In this document: piece by piece, positions 27,846 to 34,922 of the stretch
Position numbering within the stretch: position 1 is the stretch's first letter
How the letters are laid out: each line of letters starts with the position of its first letter
Assembly (NCBI RefSeq): GCF_004348825.1
Contig: NZ_SMJU01000009.1
Location: 202,114 to 266,113 of the forward strand
Length of the DNA: 64,000 nt
DNA from: Arundinibacter roseus
GTDB lineage: Bacteria; Bacteroidota; Bacteroidia; Cytophagales; Spirosomataceae
Reading direction: 5' to 3'
The notes under the pieces: generated by a model
What the model saw: only the letters and a program-made list of their open reading frames with translations
What the model was told of the DNA's origin: nothing
Database searches by the model: none
Made by a program: the position numbers and the translations under genes

Positions 27846-30800
27846 ATGGCACGTAAAAAGAGTTTTGGACAAACCTGGTGGGGAAAACAATGGATTGAGG
27901 TACTTGAAAAAATGGATCAAAGCGGGCGCCTGGCCCGGGGCCGTACCTATGCCAACGGCGGCGCGGTGCTGGCTATTAACTTTTCCAATAATACCATCAA
28001 GGCCAAAGTAAAAGGTACTCGGGCTATTCCTTACAAAGTTTCGTTTACGCTGACTCCTTTCACGGCTAACGAAAAGGTGAGGCTCATGGATTTAATTACA
28101 GATAATCCGCTTTTTTTGACCCAACTACTCAACCGTCAACTTCCCGCCGAGCTGTTTAACGAAAGCAAAGAACGGGGGATCAATCTCTTTCCGGGCAGTT
28201 GGAAGGATTTTCAGGCTACGTGCAGCTGCCCTGACTGGGGCGACCCGTGCAAGCATGGCGCGGCTGTGTTATACCTGATTGCCAACGAAATCGACAAGAA
28301 TCCTTTCTTAATTTTTGAACTGCGCAACTTTGATCTGTTTCAGGGCCTGGAAGCACTTGGAGTGGCATCGGCAGAGCAGAAAGACGTGGAGATTCTGGAC
28401 ATAGCCGATTTGCGAAAGCCTTGCGAACTTGGCGAGGAAATCGTGTTTCGGCCTGAGGAGCATTTGTATGAATCGCTTGATTTTTCAGTAGTGCCTGAGT
28501 CCCGCGAGCACCTGCTTTCGCTGCTGTCGGACCAGCCACTTTTTTATAAAACAGGGAATTTCAAGCAAGTTTTACGCTCTTTCTACCAGGAGTCGCGCAC
28601 CAAAGCGCTGGCGCTGTCGGGTTTGGATGAACTCCGCGAGCACACGTTTGATAAAGATTTGGATGCCATCGAGAGCGGGGAGTTGATTCTGGACGAAGCG
28701 ATGATTTTTTTGCAGGCCAATTTTCGGGACATGAACGAGCGTTTGGTCTTTCAGTTCAACGAACTACCAAAATTTCTGGATTGGCTGCAACATTTTCCGC
28801 ACAGTCAACTGCCGCAGCTTTCACCTCTTTTGCGAGGACTCTACCTCACCAACCGCTATGTTAATAAGCTCCTCGAGCAAGGCGGAATGCTGCCCCAACT
28901 TCTGCGGGTTCAACTCAAAAAACAGGCGTACTTTGTACGCTGGATTCCGGCCCTGCTCAACGAACAGATTGCGCAGGTGGCCGGGCAGGTAAAAGCCCTA
29001 CTTCCGCCCGATTTTTTATTTTACAAAATAGGCCGCCACGATATTTATGAACCGCTGGCCTCTGAAAAATTTACGGTGCTTTGCTCGTTGCTGCTTACGG
29101 AGCGAGTCCGGCAGTTCAACGACCGCTACCACTATAAAGACACCGAACTGGACGACCTGTTTTTCCGGCGTGAATATGCCCGGTTTACGAGTTTTGACAG
29201 CCAGGAAATTCCCGCAAATATTCAGCTTTGGCTCAACAAGTTTTTCATTGCCCAACGTGACTACGTGCCGCTCCTTCAGGTAGAAGAAAGCGACGATTCG
29301 CCTAATTTCCGTATGCACGTGCTGGTAGAAAAAAAAGGTACCGGAGCCGAAGCACCCATCCCTTTTGAGCGTTTTATGGACGAGCCCGACTACGCCCCAA
29401 TTCGTATGGGTGTCCTGCGCGATTTGTCGATGATGGCGGATCATTTTCCGCAACTCAACCAACTGATTTCATCCAAAGGAACGCAGCAGCTGCTCTTTAC
29501 TCCCGAACAATTTCCGGATGTTTTGCTCAATATTCTACCAACCTTACGGCTCTTCGGCATCCGGATTTTGCTGCCAAAATCGTTGCAAAAACTCGTCCGT
29601 CCGCAGCTTTCCATGACCCTCGACAGCGAGGAAGATGGCAAAGTAGGCGCCAGCTCGGTCTTAAATCTGGAAGAAATGCTGAGCTTCCGATGGGAAGTTG
29701 CCGTAGGCGATCAACAGGTCAATACAGCGGATTTTATTCATTTAATTGAAAATTTCCGGGGTTTGGTCAAAATCAAGGATCAATATGTTCTCCTGGAAGA
29801 AAAGGAGATTCGTAACCTTCTGGACAAGCTCAAAAACCCGCCGGCGCTTGATTCTCAGGTGGTGCTGCATGCAGCCCTTACCGAAGAGTATAACGGCACG
29901 GGTATTCAGCTGACAGCCGCTGCCCGCAAAAGAATCAAAAAACTAACCGCTCCCGAATCCGTACAATTGCCCGCCACGCTGCGTGCAACCTTGCGGCCGT
30001 ATCAGCAACGGGGCTATGAATGGCTTTACAAAAATGCCCGGATTGGCTTTGGAAGTCTGATTGCCGATGACATGGGACTGGGTAAAACTTTACAGGTCAT
30101 TACGGCTTTACAAAAATTCAAAGAAGAAGGCGCCTTCAAAAAATACAAAGGGCTGGTGGTTGTGCCCACGACCCTGCTTACCAATTGGAGCAAGGAAATT
30201 GCCCGCTTCGCACCCGAACTTCGGGCAGTGGTTTATCATGGTACCAACCGCAGTCAGGCCGGATTTGCGCAGACAGATTTGGTCCTGACCACGTATGGCG
30301 TGGTACGTAGCGAGCAGGAAACTTTTTCAAAAACCACCTGGCCCGTACTAGTAATAGATGAAGCTCAAAATATCAAAAATCCTGCGACGGCACAAACCAA
30401 AGCCGTCAAAAAAATAAAGGCCGGCGTGCGTATTGCCATGAGCGGAACGCCCGTCGAAAACCGCCTGAGTGAGTATTGGAGTATTCTCGATTTTGTGAAT
30501 AAAGGGTATCTCGGCACGCTGAAAAAGTTCACAACCGACTATGCCATTCCCATTGAAGTTGATCGCGATCAGCACCGACTTGATGTTTTTAAACGCCTGA
30601 CCGAACCCTTCATTTTGAGACGTTTGAAAACGGATAAGACTATTATTCAAGATTTGCCGGACAAAATCGAGATGGATCAGTCCTGTCAGCTTTCCTCGGA
30701 GCAGGCAGCGCTTTACCAAAGCGTCGTAGACGCAGCCCTGCGCGGGATCGACGGCGCCAAAGATGGTTTCAATCGCAGTGGCCTTATTTTTAAAATGATG

Positions 30801-31391
30801 ACCGCCCTGAAACAGATTTGCAATCATCCGGTGCATTACCTCAAAAAAGGAGACCTTGTGCTGGAAGCCTCCGGTAAAGCGGTGCTGCTGCTGGAACTGC
30901 TCCGGCAGTTGCTAGACACGGGCGAAAAAGCCCTGATTTTTACGCAATACGAAGAAATGGGCACGCACCTGCAAACCTTACTTGCAACCCATTTAGGACT
31001 GGAGGTCCCGTTTTTGCACGGAGGCGTGAGCCGTAAAAACCGGGATTTGATGGTAGAAGATTTTCAGGCCAACCGCGCCACGCGCGTATTGTTACTGTCG
31101 TTGAAAGCCGGAGGTACCGGCCTGAACCTAACCTCTGCCAATCATGTGATTCACTATGACTTGTGGTGGAATCCGGCGGTAGAAGCTCAGGCCACCGACC
31201 GGGCATTTCGCATTGGACAAACCCGGCGTGTGCTTGTTCACAGGCTCATTACACAGGGGACTTTTGAAGAAAAAATCAATATGCTGATTCAACAGAAAAA
31301 AGAACTCGCCAATCTGACAGTTTCAAACGGTGAAACCTGGATCGGCGAGTTAAGCAATCAGGATTTAAAGGAACTGGTGCGGCTTGGCTAA
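27846..31391 (+). CDS. SWIM zinc-finger SNF2-family helicase
   Basis: Protein of 1181 aa from the ATG at 27846 (MARKKSFGQTWWGKQWIE, the usual family N-terminus); the frame is open 27 codons further upstream, but a promoter-like box lies there. A SWIM zinc finger is formed by Cys126, Cys128, Cys135 and His137. The C-terminal half is an SNF2 ATPase: Walker A DMGLGKT (Lys747), DEAQ box (838-841), SGTPVENRLSEYW, and helicase-C motifs LSLKAGGTGLNLTSANHVIH and TDRAFRIGQTRRV. These enzymes translocate on double-stranded DNA; the cellular role in bacteria is unsettled. No restriction or defence partner is adjacent. Confidence 0.92.
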   Translation: MARKKSFGQTWWGKQWIEVLEKMDQSGRLARGRTYANGGAVLAINFSNNTIKAKVKGTRAIPYKVSFTLTPFTANEKVRLMDLITDNPLFLTQLLNRQLPAELFNESKERGINLFPGSWKDFQATCSCPDWGDPCKHGAAVLYLIANEIDKNPFLIFELRNFDLFQGLEALGVASAEQKDVEILDIADLRKPCELGEEIVFRPEEHLYESLDFSVVPESREHLLSLLSDQPLFYKTGNFKQVLRSFYQESRTKALALSGLDELREHTFDKDLDAIESGELILDEAMIFLQANFRDMNERLVFQFNELPKFLDWLQHFPHSQLPQLSPLLRGLYLTNRYVNKLLEQGGMLPQLLRVQLKKQAYFVRWIPALLNEQIAQVAGQVKALLPPDFLFYKIGRHDIYEPLASEKFTVLCSLLLTERVRQFNDRYHYKDTELDDLFFRREYARFTSFDSQEIPANIQLWLNKFFIAQRDYVPLLQVEESDDSPNFRMHVLVEKKGTGAEAPIPFERFMDEPDYAPIRMGVLRDLSMMADHFPQLNQLISSKGTQQLLFTPEQFPDVLLNILPTLRLFGIRILLPKSLQKLVRPQLSMTLDSEEDGKVGASSVLNLEEMLSFRWEVAVGDQQVNTADFIHLIENFRGLVKIKDQYVLLEEKEIRNLLDKLKNPPALDSQVVLHAALTEEYNGTGIQLTAAARKRIKKLTAPESVQLPATLRATLRPYQQRGYEWLYKNARIGFGSLIADDMGLGKTLQVITALQKFKEEGAFKKYKGLVVVPTTLLTNWSKEIARFAPELRAVVYHGTNRSQAGFAQTDLVLTTYGVVRSEQETFSKTTWPVLVIDEAQNIKNPATAQTKAVKKIKAGVRIAMSGTPVENRLSEYWSILDFVNKGYLGTLKKFTTDYAIPIEVDRDQHRLDVFKRLTEPFILRRLKTDKTIIQDLPDKIEMDQSCQLSSEQAALYQSVVDAALRGIDGAKDGFNRSGLIFKMMTALKQICNHPVHYLKKGDLVLEASGKAVLLLELLRQLLDTGEKALIFTQYEEMGTHLQTLLATHLGLEVPFLHGGVSRKNRDLMVEDFQANRATRVLLLSLKAGGTGLNLTSANHVIHYDLWWNPAVEAQATDRAFRIGQTRRVLVHRLITQGTFEEKINMLIQQKKELANLTVSNGETWIGELSNQDLKELVRLG

Positions 31392-31433
31392 TACATACGA
31401 TGTGGACTATGAAATGAAACAACCAACCATATT

Positions 31434-31808
31434 TCATGACGCAATACTGGACCGCTGTTCGGTATACTGCACAACCTGTTGGCAAAGTAATTCATGAATT
31501 CTTTTTTTTCTTCTTCGGCTAAGGTAGAATTGCTGACCATTTATCAACACAACCCGGTTTTGGTCAAACCGGTCCACATATTTTAAGTTAATTAGCTCAG
31601 AACGACCTAACCGCATAAACGCTCGCCCGCATAAACGCTCTTCGAGGGTCCCGAGGGTAGTGGCTACCAACAATTTGCGGCCATCAGTAAAATGTACCTG
31701 CGTATAATTTCGATCTCCGGAACAAAATAGAATTTCGTCTACGTGAACCTGAGTGTGCCCGCCGATGTGTACATACGAGCAAAGCGACGTGAGTGAAATA
31801 GATTTCAT
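31434..31808 (-). CDS. Stand-alone LytTR DNA-binding domain protein
   Basis: Protein of 124 aa beginning at the ATG at 31808; the open frame extends 93 codons upstream but that part overlaps the divergent sigma-factor gene and has no domain character. The sequence VDEILFCSGDRNYTQVHFTDG then LGTLEERL and FMRLGRSELINLKYVDRF is the LytTR DNA-binding fold. No receiver domain or membrane segment is present, so it is a minimal regulator. It is divergent from the sigma-CHAT operon across a 141-base region and is a candidate regulator of it. Confidence 0.85.
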   Translation of the reverse strand: MKSISLTSLCSYVHIGGHTQVHVDEILFCSGDRNYTQVHFTDGRKLLVATTLGTLEERLCGRAFMRLGRSELINLKYVDRFDQNRVVLINGQQFYLSRRRKKRIHELLCQQVVQYTEQRSSIAS

Positions 31809-31949
31809 AGTGTATGCGTAAAAAAGGTTGTGTGCAGATGTTCTTTTCCCCGGATTTAAAAGCTTAGTCGAAAAAATTAGTCGCAGGGAAACAGGACACG
31901 TAATTATTTTTACGATTTTCCTTACCTTTCCTCCGCAAGAAACCTTCCT
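31809..31949. promoter_or_regulatory. Divergent promoter region between LytTR and sigma-factor genes
   Basis: 141-base region that must hold both promoters. On the plus strand, tacctttc at 31923-31930 matches seven of eight positions of TAnnTTTG, 20 bases before the sigma-factor ATG; no clear -33 box accompanies it. The location suits binding by LytTR or self-recognition by the ECF sigma factor; this is inference. Confidence 0.4.
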
Positions 31950-32546
31950 ATGAGCCTGTTTAGTAAACCCTTTGATGAGTCTCGCGTAATGGACGGAATT
32001 CGAACCGGTGGGTCCGAACGCCGCTTTTTTGAAAATATCCTCTATCAGAACTTTACCTATCTCATTCGGGATGGAGCACGAAGGCATACGCTTTCCGAAG
32101 ATGACAGCTCCATTGTGTATTCAGACACTATTCTGACGGTCATCGAACACCTGATTTCCAGGCGTTTTGAGGGGCGATCAGGTATCAAAACCTACGTACA
32201 TCAAATTTTTACAAACAAATGTGTTGACCTTATTCGAAAACATTCGACTAAGAAGGCACAGGTCTTTCAGGGTGAAGGACTGTCAGAAATGTTAAATCTT
32301 TTGCCGGACGATACCCACTCGGCCATTCAAACACTCATGCAACAGCAGGATGTAGACCTGCTTCGACAACGACTCACGCAGCTGGGCGATAAATGCCATC
32401 GGATGCTTTGGGCCTGGGGCGAAGGTTTTACAGATGTAGAAATTGCCCGGGAAATGGGCTATCAGTCAGCAGCGGTCTCCAAAACGAGCCGTCAACGCTG
32501 TCTGGATCGACTTCGGGAATTATATCTCTCCGCCTATAAAAACTAA
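31950..32546 (+). CDS. ECF-type RNA polymerase sigma factor
   Basis: Sigma-70 family protein of 198 aa. Region 2 spans roughly 25-100 (FTYLIRDGARRHTLSEDD, then GIKTYVHQIFTNKCVDLIRK, equivalent to the 2.3-2.4 helix) and region 4 roughly 135-190 with a helix-turn-helix FTDVEIAREMGYQSAAVSKT. No region 1 or 3 is present, which defines the ECF type. The next gene, 8 bases downstream, encodes a membrane protein whose cytoplasmic N-terminus looks anti-sigma-like, so control by sequestration is likely. The first gene of the operon with the S8 and CHAT genes. Confidence 0.88.
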   Translation: MSLFSKPFDESRVMDGIRTGGSERRFFENILYQNFTYLIRDGARRHTLSEDDSSIVYSDTILTVIEHLISRRFEGRSGIKTYVHQIFTNKCVDLIRKHSTKKAQVFQGEGLSEMLNLLPDDTHSAIQTLMQQQDVDLLRQRLTQLGDKCHRMLWAWGEGFTDVEIAREMGYQSAAVSKTSRQRCLDRLRELYLSAYKN

Positions 32547-32554
32547 ACAAGAGT

Positions 32555-33277
32555 ATGGATACACGTATTGAGCCCTACTTTAATAAAGAGTTATCTTCTG
32601 CCGAGCAAAGCATTTTTGAGCAAGACCTACGGCAAAATCAAACGCTGGCAGAAGAGGTAGCCTTTTATTTACAAACCCGGCAACTCATCAGGCAGGAACT
32701 ACTAGCCGAGCGCCATGCTGTGTGGCAGGAACTTGCCCAAAGGCCTCAGCCTCGCCCAATACGTCCTATATGGACATTGGCAGCTGTGGCCGCCCTATTA
32801 GTAATCGCCCTCGGTTTGGGTTGGAATTGGCTTCGGCCAACCTCGCCTACGGCACAAGCGCTAGCGCAAACCTACATTGAACAGCAGCTAACTAGCCTAC
32901 CGGTCCTTATGGATGCAGGAACTGATAGCCTGCAAAAAGCGATTGACTCCTATAATCAAGGGGAGTTTGAAAAAGCCGGACTACTGGCCCAAGCCCTGCT
33001 CCAACAGCAGCCGGCCAGTGCCGAGGCTTTGAATCTGGCGGGATTGTCAGCGCTTAGACTGCAACGATATGAGCAGGCCATTGTTCATTTTGAAAAGCTG
33101 GCTCAGCAAAAGGATTTGTACGCAAATCCAGGTACATTCCACGTAGCATTGGCCTTACTTATAAGAAATGAACCATTGGATAAAAAACAGGCTGAATCTT
33201 TACTTAAAGAAGTAATTTCAAAGAATCTGGAAGGAAAAGAACAGGCCGAAAAGTGGTTATTGAGTTTTGATCAATAG
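32555..33277 (+). CDS. Membrane-spanning anti-sigma-like TPR protein
   Basis: Protein of 240 aa. Residues 1-70 form an acidic helical cytoplasmic segment (YFNKELSSAEQSIFEQDLRQ) that resembles the N-termini of Bacteroidota anti-sigma proteins, but without a zinc HxxxCxxC motif. One transmembrane helix spans about 72-93, and residues about 120-235 contain tetratricopeptide-type repeats (YNQGEFEKAGLLAQALLQQQ, LNLAGLSALRLQRYEQAIVH) in the periplasm. Being 8 bases after the sigma gene, it probably couples a periplasmic TPR sensor to the sigma factor. The anti-sigma role is inferred. Confidence 0.75.
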   Translation: MDTRIEPYFNKELSSAEQSIFEQDLRQNQTLAEEVAFYLQTRQLIRQELLAERHAVWQELAQRPQPRPIRPIWTLAAVAALLVIALGLGWNWLRPTSPTAQALAQTYIEQQLTSLPVLMDAGTDSLQKAIDSYNQGEFEKAGLLAQALLQQQPASAEALNLAGLSALRLQRYEQAIVHFEKLAQQKDLYANPGTFHVALALLIRNEPLDKKQAESLLKEVISKNLEGKEQAEKWLLSFDQ

Positions 33278-33353
33278 CGTGAATAATCGGTACTGACTCC
33301 CCATCCGTTAAAATATACCCACTATCTCATTAACCCGCTAAACCCCCTGTCCA

Positions 33354-34907
33354 ATGGAACCCGACTTTTCTACCCTGACCAAGAAAGAATTAGAAAATTT
33401 TGGAATTTACACACCAATTGAAAGACGTTTGGATGAACAGAAAAATCCATATTGGGTTAACCCTGTTCAGAAGATTCTAATTATCCATCCAGCCTGTTTT
33501 GACCATGCAGGTATTCCTTCAAAAACTAATAAAAAAACACTTGCCGAGTGGGTAAAAACAAGAATTATCAGGCAGATTCCTCCTTCAAATCAGCCTGCAC
33601 CCATTTTCAGCAAAGGCACCTTCGTATGGAGTTTTGAGGAGAACAAAGAAAAAAAAGTCCTGTTTCGAATCATTCGCATCAGCGAGTGTCCCAACGACCG
33701 ATCGGAGTATCATGGCCCAAGCCTGACCTTGCTTATAGAATGGGATAGAGCGGCGTATTCCGGGAGTGGGGATATCGTACCTTTTCCGGGCCTGTTTGTT
33801 CAAACCGACAACGAATTTATTTTAAATCCGAATCCAAATAATAAACCCGGCCATCCCCCAATCAGTGAGGGGGATGTAACACATGTGTACCCTTCTGATT
33901 TTAAACCCTTTACCACACAGGACGCTGCTTATTTCCAGCAAGTATCGCAAGGACATCGAACTAAACCCATTGTGGCAGTGATGGACACGGGTTTATACTA
34001 TAAATGGGAGGATCGTCGCGGCAATCCACCTAATCCACTCATCAAAAGGCATTATGAAAAAAATAACGTAAAGGTTGATTTCATTCTTGCCCGCAGAAAA
34101 AGAAAAGGTTGTCGGCCTTCAGCTATGTATGGCTATTGCGGCATTACGGATTATTTGGTCCGCCCCGTCCCAAATTCAAGGCTTGACGTTCTAAATGATT
34201 TATCTACTGCACAGATACTTTCAAGTCCCTATGACGACCATTTGGTGGATCAGGAACATGCCGGTGGAGTTATAAAAAATCAAGTGGGTCGGCATGGTAC
34301 CGTTATCTCGGCCATCCTTAGCCACCATAAGTGCCAGGTACTACCTGTCAAAGCTTTCAGTAACGCCGGCATAGGAATGCTCTTTGATGTTCTTTGCTGC
34401 TGCAACTATATACTGTCTAGCAAGCGTAATGGCCTGCCCATTCAGGTCATCAATGCTAGTTTTAGTGGTGTTCTATCCACTCAAAATATTGCTATTTTTA
34501 AGAATAAATTAAGAGCTATGACTCAAACCCATAAAATCTGGGTGGTGGCATCCTCAGGCAACAACAATTATAACCTCGATACTAACCCGCGCTACCCGGC
34601 CTCTTTTGGACTGCCTCTTGCCAATGGTGGCCTGGAAAGAGTCATCACGGTCAACTCTTTTTATGATGAGCGCGTGGTTGGCAATACGGGCATGGCCGTT
34701 TCGCTAACCGTAAAATCCTCGGTATCAAATGGTTTCCTCTCTCAACTACCCATTGCAAACGACGAGCCCATTCAAGGCACATCATTTGCGGCAGCTTACG
34801 TATCAGCAGCTCTAGCTTCTGTTGTAGCCTCAGCTCCAGCCAGCTCAAGAGCAGCAGCATTGTCTTCTGTGCAGTCCACTAATTTCCCTACCATTACTTT
34901 CAGCTAA
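33354..34907 (+). CDS. S8 (subtilisin-family) serine protease with long Asp-His insert
   Basis: Protein of 517 aa with a complete subtilase active site: Asp211 in AVMDTGLYY, His314 in GRHGTVISAIL, oxyanion Asn403 in SSGNNNYN and Ser477 in GTSFAAAYVSA. The Asp-to-His distance is 103 residues, far longer than the about 32 of subtilisin, through a basic insert (KRHYEKNNVKVDFILARRKR and beyond). The first 200 residues match no prodomain I can recognise. No signal peptide or membrane helix is seen, so it appears cytoplasmic, unlike most S8 enzymes. It lies 76 bases after the TPR gene and 15 bases before the CHAT gene. Substrate unknown; the neighbouring anti-sigma-like protein is a candidate. Confidence 0.87.
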   Translation: MEPDFSTLTKKELENFGIYTPIERRLDEQKNPYWVNPVQKILIIHPACFDHAGIPSKTNKKTLAEWVKTRIIRQIPPSNQPAPIFSKGTFVWSFEENKEKKVLFRIIRISECPNDRSEYHGPSLTLLIEWDRAAYSGSGDIVPFPGLFVQTDNEFILNPNPNNKPGHPPISEGDVTHVYPSDFKPFTTQDAAYFQQVSQGHRTKPIVAVMDTGLYYKWEDRRGNPPNPLIKRHYEKNNVKVDFILARRKRKGCRPSAMYGYCGITDYLVRPVPNSRLDVLNDLSTAQILSSPYDDHLVDQEHAGGVIKNQVGRHGTVISAILSHHKCQVLPVKAFSNAGIGMLFDVLCCCNYILSSKRNGLPIQVINASFSGVLSTQNIAIFKNKLRAMTQTHKIWVVASSGNNNYNLDTNPRYPASFGLPLANGGLERVITVNSFYDERVVGNTGMAVSLTVKSSVSNGFLSQLPIANDEPIQGTSFAAAYVSAALASVVASAPASSRAAALSSVQSTNFPTITFS

Positions 34908-34922
34908 TCGTAAAGGAATAAA

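Noticed and set aside
31809..32087. 93-codon N-terminal extension of the LytTR gene
   Set aside because: It overlaps the divergent sigma-factor gene and has no domain character; the ATG at 31808 begins a complete LytTR domain.
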